Assembly (NCBI RefSeq): GCF_022601735.1
Contig: NZ_JAKUMM010000002.1
Location: 1-64,000 of the forward strand
Length of the DNA stretch: 64,000 nt
Source of the DNA: Atopomonas sediminilitoris
GTDB lineage: Bacteria; Pseudomonadota; Gammaproteobacteria; Pseudomonadales; Pseudomonadaceae
Direction: 5' to 3'
Shown here: piece after piece, positions 26,966 to 34,928 of the stretch
How positions within the stretch are numbered: position 1 is the first letter of the stretch
Layout of the letters: every line of letters starts with the position of its first letter
Notes under the pieces: generated by a model
Databases searched by the model: none
Seen by the model: only the letters and a program-made list of their open reading frames with translations
What the model was told of the DNA's origin: nothing
Made by a program: the position numbers and the translations under genes

Positions 26966-28221
26966 CGCGCTGTTGCTGCGTCGTGTTGTGCGGCGTTTAG
27001 CCACGCTAAGGCACCTTGTCCGGCGCGCACGCCGCTAGCGAAACAGGCGGTTAGCAGATAGCCGCCGGTGGGGGCTTCCCAGTCGAGCATTTCACCGGCG
27101 CAGAAGGTGCCGGGCAGGGCTTTGAGCATTAGTCGATCATCCAGCGCGGCACGGGTCACGCCACCGGCACTGCTGATGGCTTCGGCGATCGGGCGCACGC
27201 CGCTGAGGGGCAGTGGCAAGCGTTTAAGCAGGGCGGCGAGGCAGGTTGGGTCTTGGCGCTGCTCGGCGCTGCTCAGCTCGTGCAACAGGGCGACTTTGGC
27301 GGCATCCAGTTTGAGCTGCGCGCGTAAAAATTTACCCAAACTCTGTTTGCCGCGCGGTTTGCTGAGGCGCGCTTGGACATCATCCAGTGAGCGCTGCGGC
27401 AGTAAGTCTAAATGAATAATACTGCGGCCATCGTCGGCAATTTGCTGGCGAATATGGCGCGAAATGGCATAAATCAGGCTGCCTTCTACGCCGTGCTCGG
27501 TGAGCACAAATTCGCCTTGCAGGTGTTGTTCAGCGCCGCGCTCGTCACGGTATTGCACCGCAATCGGCTTGAGCTGCGCGCCGGCGAACTGACTTTTTAA
27601 GTGCTCGCTCCACGGGCAGGTAAAGCCGCAGTTGGCCGGCTGTAAGGGCGCGCAAGCGATCTGTTGAGCGCTTAACCACGCCAGCCAATGGCCATCGGAG
27701 CCGAGCTTGGGCCAGCTGGCGCCGCCCAAGGCCAGCACGCAGGCGGCCGGCTGCACGCTTAAAGGCTGTTCGCCGTGTTGCAGGTGCAAGCTGCCGTCGC
27801 TGTGCCAGCCCAGCCAACGGTGGCGCGGGTGCAGTTGCACGCCTTGGCTGCGCAGGCGCGCCAGCCAGCTGCGCAACAAGGGTGCGGCTTTCATGTCGGT
27901 GGGGAACACGCGGCCCGAGGTGCCGACAAAGGTGTCGATGCCTTGAGCGTGAATCCAGGCGCGCAGTTGCGTGGGGCTGAAGTCGCCCAGCCAGTCGGCC
28001 ACCCAGTCTTGTTGCGGTGCATAGCGTTGAATAAACGCAGCTAGCGGCTCGCTGTGGGTGATGTTCATGCCGCCGATACCGGCGAGTAAGAACTTGCGTC
28101 CGACCGAGGGCATGGCGTCGTACACATCCACCGCTACGCCGGCGGCGCTCAAAATATCGGCGGCCATTAAACCGGCAGGACCCGCGCCAATCACGGCCAC
28201 GCGTGGGCTTGGTGTGCTCAT
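26962..28221 (-). CDS. FAD-dependent oxidoreductase of the HI0933/YhiN family (TIGR03862 type)
   Basis: This 419-aa flavoprotein starts with the dinucleotide-binding motif VAVIGAGPAGLMAADIL and the family block GRKFLLAGIGGMNITHSE. It ends with the FAD-binding segment TFCAGEMLDWEAPTGGYLLTACFASG. The family (BaiN/YhiN) comprises cytoplasmic flavin oxidoreductases of uncertain substrate. The start overlaps the upstream TetR-family gene by 4 bases (ATGA), so the regulator and the flavoprotein are co-transcribed from the promoter region shared with the divergent monooxygenase. Confidence 0.9.
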   Translation of the reverse strand: MSTPSPRVAVIGAGPAGLMAADILSAAGVAVDVYDAMPSVGRKFLLAGIGGMNITHSEPLAAFIQRYAPQQDWVADWLGDFSPTQLRAWIHAQGIDTFVGTSGRVFPTDMKAAPLLRSWLARLRSQGVQLHPRHRWLGWHSDGSLHLQHGEQPLSVQPAACVLALGGASWPKLGSDGHWLAWLSAQQIACAPLQPANCGFTCPWSEHLKSQFAGAQLKPIAVQYRDERGAEQHLQGEFVLTEHGVEGSLIYAISRHIRQQIADDGRSIIHLDLLPQRSLDDVQARLSKPRGKQSLGKFLRAQLKLDAAKVALLHELSSAEQRQDPTCLAALLKRLPLPLSGVRPIAEAISSAGGVTRAALDDRLMLKALPGTFCAGEMLDWEAPTGGYLLTACFASGVRAGQGALAWLNAAQHDAATAR

Positions 28222-28973
28222 CGTTGATCGCGGCTTTTGGCGGGCTTGACGGGCAAGCGCAGTTGATCGACGTGCTGCAACACGGCCGCGCCGGTGGCGA
28301 GCATCAAGACGTGCTCCTCGGTGAGGGCGCGAATCAGGGTGTGTTGCTCGGGTTGCATCAAGTAATCCAGCGCTTGGCGGAACAGCGTGTGAGTGATCAG
28401 TAGCGCCAGTTGTTCCAGTTGGTGCTCGGCTAAGCCTTCGGGCAATAGCTCAAGTTTGCGGCAATCACGACGAATATCGTCGGCAAAATCGTCCATCATG
28501 CGCTGTAGTGCGTCGCGCAATACGGGCGAAGGGCCATGCAGTTCGCGTACCCCAACCATAAAGGCGTGTGGGTGGCGGTCAACAAAGTCGAAGAATAGGT
28601 TCACCGTCTCGTGCACCACTTGGCGGCCCCGCCCCATGTCCAGCCCAAGCAGTTGCGGGCGTGGTGTGGCGTCTAGCTCGCTGCGTGCGGCGGCGGCATA
28701 GCGCAGCTCGCTCAGCGGGCCGCGCAGTTGGCCGGCGATTTCGTCCAGCAGGCACAGACCCAGCTCGTCCAAATCATTGAAGTGGCGGTAGAAGGTGTTG
28801 GGGTTAAGGCCGGCTTCGCGAGCTAATTCGCGCAAGCCTAGGCTGCTCAAAGCGCGGCCGTCTTGGCACAGGCGCAGGGCGGCATCCAACAATTGACGCT
28901 TGCCAGGGGCGAGGGCAGCGGCCGCCGTGGCGGCGTTTGGCAGAGGTTTAGTCGGTGGAGCCGTGGCAGACAT
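28218..28973 (-). CDS. TetR-family transcriptional regulator (FabR/DesT-like)
   Basis: This 251-aa repressor-type protein has an N-terminal helix-turn-helix (LGLRELAREAGLNPNTFYRHFNDLDELGLCLLDE, about residues 45-80). That segment closely resembles FabR and related regulators of lipid metabolism. The C-terminal ligand domain is helical. The start at 28973 (MSATAPPTK) is preferred; the frame is open further upstream to 29099, but that would run through the operator region. The gene is divergent from the monooxygenase-dehydrogenase pair. A series of GTATAC half-sites between them is the natural candidate operator. The inducer is unknown; a fatty or ketone substrate of the neighbours is plausible. 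Confidence 0.9.
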   Translation of the reverse strand: MSATAPPTKPLPNAATAAAALAPGKRQLLDAALRLCQDGRALSSLGLRELAREAGLNPNTFYRHFNDLDELGLCLLDEIAGQLRGPLSELRYAAAARSELDATPRPQLLGLDMGRGRQVVHETVNLFFDFVDRHPHAFMVGVRELHGPSPVLRDALQRMMDDFADDIRRDCRKLELLPEGLAEHQLEQLALLITHTLFRQALDYLMQPEQHTLIRALTEEHVLMLATGAAVLQHVDQLRLPVKPAKSRDQR

Positions 28974-29017
28974 ATTCAACCTTGGATAGGGGCGCAGCAC
29001 ATCAGTATTGACGCAAA

Positions 29018-29054
29018 GTATACACTCGTCTACGTTAGGTATACGTTTGTATAC
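29018..29054. promoter_or_regulatory. Helically phased GTATAC operator array
   Basis: Half-sites GTATAC (29018), GTCTAC (29028), GTATAC (29039) and GTATAC (29049) are spaced 10, 11 and 10 bases apart, one per DNA turn, in the gap between the TetR gene and the divergent monooxygenase gene. GTATAC is itself a palindrome. This fits side-by-side binding of regulator dimers. Confidence 0.65.
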
Positions 29055-29098
29055 ATCGCGTCTTGCGCTAATAACATCAATAAGGCAGGAGTTTACCA

Positions 29099-30628
29099 AT
29101 GTTGACCCCCGATACGGCGGTACAGAATGTGCGCGTGGCCATTATTGGCAGCGGCTTTTCGGGTTTGGGCATGGCGATTCGTTTGCGCCAAACCCAACAA
29201 GAAGACTTCGTGATTCTGGAAAAAGAAACCGGCGTCGGCGGCACCTGGCGGGTCAATCACTACCCCGGTTGCGCTTGCGATGTGCAGTCGCACTTGTACT
29301 CGTTTTCTTTTGAGATGAACCCCAACTGGACGCGCATGTTTGCGCCGCAAGCCGAGATTAAACAGTACCTCGAGCGCTGCTGGCACAAGTACAACCTGCC
29401 GGCGAAAACCCAATTTGGCTGCGAGATTCGCAGCATGCATTGGCACGAAGACAGCCAGCGCTGGCTGCTCACCGCGGCTGACGGCCGCCGGTTTAGTGCG
29501 CAGTTTGTGGTTTCGGGCATGGGCGCGTTGTCGATTCCGGCGATCCCCGCGCTGCCGGGCTTAGAGACCTTTCAAGGTGAGCGTTTTCACTCGCAAGACT
29601 GGAACCATGACTACGATCTGCGCGGTAAGCGCGTGGCGGTGATTGGCACCGGCGCATCGGCGATTCAGTTTGTGCCCAAGGTGCAGCAACAAGCGGCGCA
29701 GCTGGATTTATACCAGCGCACGCCGCCGTGGATCATGCCCAAGCCTGATCGTGATATCAGCCTCAACGAGCAGCGCCGCTTTAGCCGCTGGCCGTGGCTG
29801 CAAAAGCTCTGGCGCGGCGGTTTGTATTCCCTGCTCGAGAGCCGCGTGCTGGGCTTTACCGTGACGCCGAAGATGATGAAGGTGGTGGAGTGGGTGGCGC
29901 GGCGACATCTGCGCCAGCAAGTGGCCGACCCAGCACTGCGGCGCAAACTAACGCCTAGCTACACCATTGGCTGTAAGCGCATTTTGTTGTCCAACGACTA
30001 CTACCCAGCGCTGGCGCAAGCCAATGTCAGCGTATTGGATAGCGGCATTGCCGAGATTCGCGCGCACAGCATTGTTGACCAGCAAGGCGTCGAGCGGCCG
30101 GTGGATGCGCTGATTTTCGGCACCGGCTTCACCCCCAATGATCCGATTCCGCGCGGCAGTGTGTTTGGCCGTGGTGGTCTCGACTTGGTCGATACCTGGC
30201 CCAATGGCCCTGAGGCTTATAAGGGCACCATGAGTCAGGGCTTCCCTAACTTATTCTTCTTGATGGGGCCTAACACGGGGCTTGGGCATAACTCGATGGT
30301 GTACATGATCGAGTCGCAAATTCATTACGTGCTGCAGGCGCTGGCGCATGTGAGCAATACCGGCGTGGCGAGTCTCGACCCAAAACCCGAGGTGCAGCAG
30401 CGCTTCAACCAGCAGCTGCAAGGCCAGCTGGGGCCAACAGTATGGAACAGCGGGGGCTGCAACAGTTGGTATTTACACCCCGAGACCGGACGCAATTGCA
30501 CTGTATGGCCCGGTTTTACCTGGCGCTACCGGCAAATCACCCGCGCCTTTGACGCCGAAGCCTATCGCTTTGCGCGCGCACCACTCACCACTCCCAGCAA
30601 GATCCAAGCGCAAGAGGTCCCCGCATGA
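29099..30628 (+). CDS. Flavin-containing Baeyer-Villiger-type monooxygenase
   Basis: This 509-aa NADPH- and FAD-dependent enzyme would insert oxygen into a ketone or oxygenate a heteroatom. It has an FAD Rossmann motif GSGFSGLG (residues 17-24), the family fingerprint FxGxxxHxxxW as FQGERFHSQDW (158-168), and an NADPH Rossmann motif GTGASAIQ (183-190). The GGTW that precedes HYPGCACDVQSHLYSFSF is also typical. It overlaps the downstream dehydrogenase gene by 4 bases. Pairing a monooxygenase with an alcohol dehydrogenase suggests alcohol to ketone to ester conversion of a lipophilic or cyclic compound; the substrate is unknown. The upstream operator array suggests repression by the divergent TetR protein. 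Confidence 0.9.
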   Translation: MLTPDTAVQNVRVAIIGSGFSGLGMAIRLRQTQQEDFVILEKETGVGGTWRVNHYPGCACDVQSHLYSFSFEMNPNWTRMFAPQAEIKQYLERCWHKYNLPAKTQFGCEIRSMHWHEDSQRWLLTAADGRRFSAQFVVSGMGALSIPAIPALPGLETFQGERFHSQDWNHDYDLRGKRVAVIGTGASAIQFVPKVQQQAAQLDLYQRTPPWIMPKPDRDISLNEQRRFSRWPWLQKLWRGGLYSLLESRVLGFTVTPKMMKVVEWVARRHLRQQVADPALRRKLTPSYTIGCKRILLSNDYYPALAQANVSVLDSGIAEIRAHSIVDQQGVERPVDALIFGTGFTPNDPIPRGSVFGRGGLDLVDTWPNGPEAYKGTMSQGFPNLFFLMGPNTGLGHNSMVYMIESQIHYVLQALAHVSNTGVASLDPKPEVQQRFNQQLQGQLGPTVWNSGGCNSWYLHPETGRNCTVWPGFTWRYRQITRAFDAEAYRFARAPLTTPSKIQAQEVPA

Positions 30629-31539
30629 AATCGCTGCACAATAAAGTCGCCGCTGTGACCGGCGCCGGTTCAGGTATTGGTCGCGCCTTGGCCTTGGTAC
30701 TGGGCGCGCGCGGTTGCCACTTGGCGCTGAGCGATGTTGACGCCCAAGGGTTGGCGCAGACTGTCGAGCTGGCGACACGTTACGGCGTGCGCATTACCCA
30801 ACATGTGGTTGATGTGGCCGATGCGGCAGCGGTGCAAGCGTGGGCCGATGCGGTGGTGGCCGAGCACGGGCAAGTCAATCTGATCTTCAATAACGCTGGC
30901 GTCGCCCAGACCGGCACGGTGGCAGGCACCTCGCTGGAAGATTACCAGTGGCTGTTGGGGATTAACTTTTGGGGCGTGGTACACGGCTGCAAAGCCTTCT
31001 TGCCGCACCTGAAAGCCAGCGGCGAGGGCCATGTGGTGAATATTTCCAGCATCTTTGGCCTGTTCGCCCAGCCGACGATGAGCGCTTACAACGCCAGCAA
31101 GTTTGCCGTGCGCGGCTTTACCGAGTCGCTGCGCCAAGAGCTGGATTTAAGCGCCAGCCATGTCAGCGCCACGTGCGTGCATCCGGGGGGCATTCGCACC
31201 AATATCGCGGTCAACGCGCGGCTCAATGACAGCGTGCGCGATATCGCCGGTGAGAGCGCCAAAGCCGCCAGCGACCGCTTCAGCAAGCTGCTGCGCACCT
31301 CGCCGGAGCAAGCCGCGCGGGTCATCGTGCGAGCGGTAGAGCGCAACCGCCGCCGCGTGCTGATCGGTGGTGATGCGGTAATGGCCGATCTGCTGTCGCG
31401 CTTTTTGCCGACTGCTTACCAAGGCTTAATTGTTTGGCTGAGTCGCTTGGGCCGCCGACAAGCGTTAAAGCAGGCTGCACACGGCGCACAAAAACAGGGC
31501 GTGCCAAGCGCTGATGGTGCGTTAAGCCTCAAGGAATAG
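30625..31539 (+). CDS. Short-chain dehydrogenase/reductase
   Basis: This 304-aa classical SDR has the cofactor motif TGAGSGIG (residues 12-19), NNAG (89-92), a catalytic Ser in SSIFG (about 141-142) and YNASK (Tyr155, Lys159). Asp in LSDVDA after strand 2 suggests NAD(H) preference. The C-terminal extension of about 50 residues is basic and may interact with membrane. Translational coupling to the monooxygenase (ATGA overlap) indicates that the two act in one pathway, probably the alcohol/ketone step. Confidence 0.9.
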   Translation: MKSLHNKVAAVTGAGSGIGRALALVLGARGCHLALSDVDAQGLAQTVELATRYGVRITQHVVDVADAAAVQAWADAVVAEHGQVNLIFNNAGVAQTGTVAGTSLEDYQWLLGINFWGVVHGCKAFLPHLKASGEGHVVNISSIFGLFAQPTMSAYNASKFAVRGFTESLRQELDLSASHVSATCVHPGGIRTNIAVNARLNDSVRDIAGESAKAASDRFSKLLRTSPEQAARVIVRAVERNRRRVLIGGDAVMADLLSRFLPTAYQGLIVWLSRLGRRQALKQAAHGAQKQGVPSADGALSLKE

Positions 31540-31607
31540 ACCTTGGGCAGCGGCATAAAGGTTGCGTTTTATATTTAACCGCGTGATTTATAAGGATAAT
31601 GTTTGAC

Positions 31608-31624
31608 TTGGCACCAAGCCTGCT
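31608..31624 (+). promoter_or_regulatory. Sigma-54 (-24/-12) promoter candidate
   Basis: TTGGCAC-N5-CTGCT matches the sigma-54 consensus TTGGCAC-N5-TTGCT at all but one position, with GG and GC exactly 10 bases apart. It lies about 48 bases before the formate/nitrite channel start. Nitrogen-regulated (NtrC-type) expression would suit that gene; no enhancer site was identified. Confidence 0.65.
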
Positions 31625-31671
31625 AAGCCCCTTGCACTGTTTAGTCATTTGCAAATAAAAGGGGCATGCCA

Positions 31672-32508
31672 ATGTCATACATCGAGCCAAGTGAATTCGC
31701 CACTAAGATGGTGGATGCGGGCGAACAAAAGATCTTTATGTCCACCAAGGACACCCTCGTCAGGGCCTACATGGCTGGCGCCATTTTGGCGTTGGCCGCG
31801 TTCTTCGCCATTTCGGTCACGGTCAATACCGGCAATCCGCTACTGGGTGCGGTGTTGTTCCCGGTCGGTTTCATCATGCTGTATCTAATGAAATTTGACC
31901 TGCTGACGGGGGTCTTCACCCTGGTGCCGCTGGCTGTGCTCAACAAACGCCCAGGCTGTACGCCCAGCCAAATGCTGCGCAACTGGGGTTTGGTGTTTAT
32001 TGGCAACTTTGCGGGCGCTTTGACCGTGGCTTTTTTCGCCTCGTTCATTCTCACCTACGGCTACAACACCGACGGCGGCGCGCTGGCGGCAAAAGTCAGC
32101 ACCATTGGTGAGTCACGCACCTTGGGTTACCAAGCGCATGGCACCGAAGGCTGGTTCACCATTTTCATCCGCGGCATGCTGTGTAACTGGATGGTGTCGA
32201 TGGGGGTAGTCGGTGCCATGATCTCGACCTCGGCCACCAGTAAAATGCTGGCGATGTGGATGCCGATCATGCTGTTCTTCTACATGGGTTTTGAGCACTC
32301 GATCGTCAACATGTTCCTGTTCCCGTTCTCCATGATCATGGGTGGCGAGTTCACCGTGATTGACTACTTTGTCTGGAACGAAATCCCCACGGCGCTGGGC
32401 AACTTGGTCGGCGGCTTCTGTTTGGTCGGCCTGCCGCTTTACTGGACGCACGTCAAAACCAACCCTGAGCGCAAGCTGGCCAAAGCCACTATGACTAAAC
32501 TGGCTTAA
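31672..32508 (+). CDS. Formate/nitrite transporter family channel (NirC/FocA-like)
   Basis: This 278-aa inner-membrane protein of the FNT family forms pentameric channels for small monovalent anions such as nitrite or formate. The second ATG (31672) is chosen because AAAAGGGG lies 7 bases upstream, too close to the first ATG at 31666. Six membrane helices are visible, as are the FNT blocks MKFDLLTGVFTLVPL, GMLCNWMVSMGVVGA and the pore-histidine motif GFEHSIVNMF. The next gene encodes a phosphatase-kinase fusion that in pseudomonads accompanies nitrate/nitrite assimilation genes, and the promoter looks sigma-54 dependent. Nitrite is therefore the likelier substrate, by inference. Confidence 0.92.
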   Translation: MSYIEPSEFATKMVDAGEQKIFMSTKDTLVRAYMAGAILALAAFFAISVTVNTGNPLLGAVLFPVGFIMLYLMKFDLLTGVFTLVPLAVLNKRPGCTPSQMLRNWGLVFIGNFAGALTVAFFASFILTYGYNTDGGALAAKVSTIGESRTLGYQAHGTEGWFTIFIRGMLCNWMVSMGVVGAMISTSATSKMLAMWMPIMLFFYMGFEHSIVNMFLFPFSMIMGGEFTVIDYFVWNEIPTALGNLVGGFCLVGLPLYWTHVKTNPERKLAKATMTKLA

Positions 32509-32530
32509 GCCTGATCACCCATACCGCTCA

Positions 32531-32557
32531 CAATCCCCGCCTAATAAGCGGGGATTG
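32531..32557 (+). promoter_or_regulatory. Perfect 10-bp hairpin covering the phosphatase-kinase ribosome-binding site
   Basis: CAATCCCCGC and GCGGGGATTG pair perfectly around CTAATAA. The GGGGA that would serve as Shine-Dalgarno for ATG 32561 is in the 3' arm. No T run follows. It may be a weak terminator of the channel gene or a translation gate for the kinase gene. Confidence 0.55.
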
Positions 32558-32560
32558 TTC

Positions 32561-34279
32561 ATGATGAAAAAACAGCTCAGCGTTAGTGTCGGGCAGTATT
32601 CCAGCGCCGGTCGCAAGCCGGTCAATCAAGACTTTCATGGTGCGTTGATCCCAGACGAGCCGCAGCTCAGCAGCAAAGGCATTGCGATTGCGATTGCCGA
32701 TGGTGTGAGTAGCAGTCGTGTCAGCCAAGTGGCCAGCGAAACGGCCGTTAAAGGTTTTATCCAAGATTATTACAGCACCTCGGAGGCGTGGTCGGTGAAG
32801 ACCTCCGCGCACCGTGTGCTCAAGGCCACCAACTCGTGGTTGTACGCGCAAACCTGTAACAGTCCTTATCGGTTTAACAAAGAGCAGGGCTACATTTGCA
32901 CCTTCAGTGCCTTGGTGCTCAAGTCCAACACGGCGCACCTGTTTCATGCCGGTGATACGCGGATTTACCGGTTGGACGGCAAGCGCTTAGAGCAGCTCAG
33001 CAGCGATCATCGTCGTGTAGTGGATGAACACACCAGCTACCTAACCCGCGCCTTGGGCATTCACGACACCTTAGAAATGGATTACCGCGCGCTGCCCCTG
33101 ACGCTAGGCGATGTGTTCGTCTTGGCCAGCGACGGTGTGTTTGAGTTTGTCAGCGAGTCCGTCATCGCGGCGGCCATTGCTGCCTCGGATGATCTGACGG
33201 CGGTGGCCAAGCAGCTGGTGGACGCGGCCTATACGGCCGGCAGTGATGACAATCTCACCCTGCAAATCGTGCGCATCGATAGCCTGCCCGAGCACGCCCT
33301 CGAAGAGCTGCACCAGCAGGTCGGCCAGCTCCCTGCTGCGCCAACATTGGCGGCGCGCATGCACTTTGACGGTTATAAGATTCTGCGCGACCTGTACATC
33401 AGCAGCCGCAGTCATGTGTTTTTGGCTGAAGATCAAAGCAACGGCGCCAACGTGGTGCTCAAAACCCCCTCGGCGGAAATGCGCCACAATCCCGAGTACC
33501 TTGAAAGCTTCCTGATGGAGGACTGGATTGCCCAGCGCCTTAACCATGCCAACGTACTCAAAGCGATCGAGCCGACGCGCCAGCGCCACTATTTGTACAG
33601 CGTGAGTGAATACATTGAAGGGCAAACGCTGCATCAGTGGATGATCGATAACCCTAAGCCTGACCTCGACACGGTGCGCACCATCATTGAGCAAATCGGC
33701 AAGGGCTTGCAGGCCTTCCATCGTCAAGAAATGGTGCACCAAGATCTGCGTCCGCATAACGTCATGTTGGATCAGGCCGGCACGGTGAAAATTATCGATT
33801 TTGGCGCCACCAAAGTGGCCGGTATCAGCGAGGTTTCGCCGCGCAATGAAGGCATGGTCGGCACCGTGCAGTTCAGCGCGCCGGAATACTTTGTGGGGGA
33901 GCTGGGCAGCGCGCAGTCGGATATTTTCTCGCTGGGAGTGATTGCCTACAAAATGCTCTCGGGTCAGCTGCCCTACGGCAACGCCGTTGCGCGCATCCGT
34001 AGCCGTCGCGACATGGGGCGTCTGCACTACCAGTCGTTGAGCCAGCAAGGGCTCAGTGTGCCGGCGTGGGTCGATCACGCGATCAGCAAAGCCGTGCATG
34101 TCGAGCCGCATAAGCGCTATACGGAGGTCTCTGAATTTATTTATGCGCTAAAAAATCCAGCACCCAGCTACTTGAGCAAAGCTCGCCCGCCGTTGATCGA
34201 GCGCAACCCGCTGCGGTTTTGGCAGGGCTTGTCGTTGCTCTTGCTGCTAGTGGTGGTGTGGCAGGCCGCGCAGAGTTAA
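32561..34279 (+). CDS. PP2C phosphatase-Ser/Thr kinase fusion, membrane-anchored
   Basis: This 572-aa protein joins a PP2C-type phosphatase (residues 1-245) to a Hanks-type kinase (265-520) and ends in a membrane helix (about 548-568). The phosphatase metal motifs are all present: NQD near 22-24, ADGV (46-49), HAGDTRIY (129-136), ASDGV (189-193) and SDDN (228-231). The kinase has the ATP lysine in VVLKTP (Lys301), catalytic loop HQDLRPHNVML (Asp395, Asn400; the usual HRD is HQD), DFG (413-415) and an APEY. Homologues in Pseudomonas sit next to nitrate or nitrite uptake and reduction genes. A role in switching nitrogen assimilation is likely, but the target is unknown. A start at 32564 is equally possible. 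Confidence 0.9.
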   Translation: MMKKQLSVSVGQYSSAGRKPVNQDFHGALIPDEPQLSSKGIAIAIADGVSSSRVSQVASETAVKGFIQDYYSTSEAWSVKTSAHRVLKATNSWLYAQTCNSPYRFNKEQGYICTFSALVLKSNTAHLFHAGDTRIYRLDGKRLEQLSSDHRRVVDEHTSYLTRALGIHDTLEMDYRALPLTLGDVFVLASDGVFEFVSESVIAAAIAASDDLTAVAKQLVDAAYTAGSDDNLTLQIVRIDSLPEHALEELHQQVGQLPAAPTLAARMHFDGYKILRDLYISSRSHVFLAEDQSNGANVVLKTPSAEMRHNPEYLESFLMEDWIAQRLNHANVLKAIEPTRQRHYLYSVSEYIEGQTLHQWMIDNPKPDLDTVRTIIEQIGKGLQAFHRQEMVHQDLRPHNVMLDQAGTVKIIDFGATKVAGISEVSPRNEGMVGTVQFSAPEYFVGELGSAQSDIFSLGVIAYKMLSGQLPYGNAVARIRSRRDMGRLHYQSLSQQGLSVPAWVDHAISKAVHVEPHKRYTEVSEFIYALKNPAPSYLSKARPPLIERNPLRFWQGLSLLLLLVVVWQAAQS

Positions 34280-34288
34280 GCGCACGCT

Positions 34289-34723
34289 TTAGGTGGCACT
34301 AAACCCCGCTTGCAGTGCCTGAATTCGCGCAAGGATCGGTGCGGGAATTTCGCAGCTTTTGCCAAGGCCATAGTCATAAAAAACCACCAGGCCGGTGCCT
34401 TCGGCGGCGAGGCGTTGCTGGGTTAGGCTGAATACGCGGTAGTGCATGGTGAAGCGTTTGGGCTTGATCTCGTCAATCCAGCTGACGATGCGGATGCGCT
34501 CAGGGTGGCTGAGCGGGGCGCGGAAATCGCATTGGGTGCTGGCCAGAATTGGGCCGATGCCGGTGCTGGCTTTGTGCTCGACCACGCCGGCTTGGCCGAA
34601 AAAGGCCATGCGCGCGTCTTCAAAATAACGGAAGTACACGGTGTTATTGACGTGTTCGTAGGCGTCCATATCGCCCCAAATCACCTCTTGTTCCAAGCTG
34701 ACGGGGTAGTGCTGGTCGATCAT
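34289..34723 (-). CDS. Hotdog-fold acyl-CoA thioesterase
   Basis: This 144-aa protein belongs to the 4-hydroxybenzoyl-CoA thioesterase/YbgC-like group. The active-site segment WGDMDAYEHVNNTVYFRYFEDAR contains the catalytic Asp and conserved His-Val-Asn-Asn. Such enzymes hydrolyse acyl-CoA or acyl-ACP thioesters in the cytoplasm; the chain preference is unknown. It is monocistronic, convergent with the kinase fusion gene. AAGGAGC lies upstream of ATG 34723 on the minus strand. Confidence 0.88.
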   Translation of the reverse strand: MIDQHYPVSLEQEVIWGDMDAYEHVNNTVYFRYFEDARMAFFGQAGVVEHKASTGIGPILASTQCDFRAPLSHPERIRIVSWIDEIKPKRFTMHYRVFSLTQQRLAAEGTGLVVFYDYGLGKSCEIPAPILARIQALQAGFSAT

Positions 34724-34928
34724 GTGCGGCTCCTTGTGGTTGCTTTCATATAAGCAGCTAGCGGGGGGACTTGGCTAGGGAGGCGCTGATTTAATCCCCG
34801 CGCAGCCTCATCACGGCGGCACCCGCACAGGCCCGTGCTGGATGGTTGTTTGGCTTTCACTGGCGCGGCGCTCGTTCTGCGGCGCATAGCCCTCTACAAT
34901 GCAGGCTAATTTTGCAGAGGACACCGCC

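Noticed and set aside
34461..34482. FNR-like TTGATCTCGTCAA inside the thioesterase gene
   Set aside because: The spacer is three bases instead of four and the site is within coding sequence with no promoter nearby.
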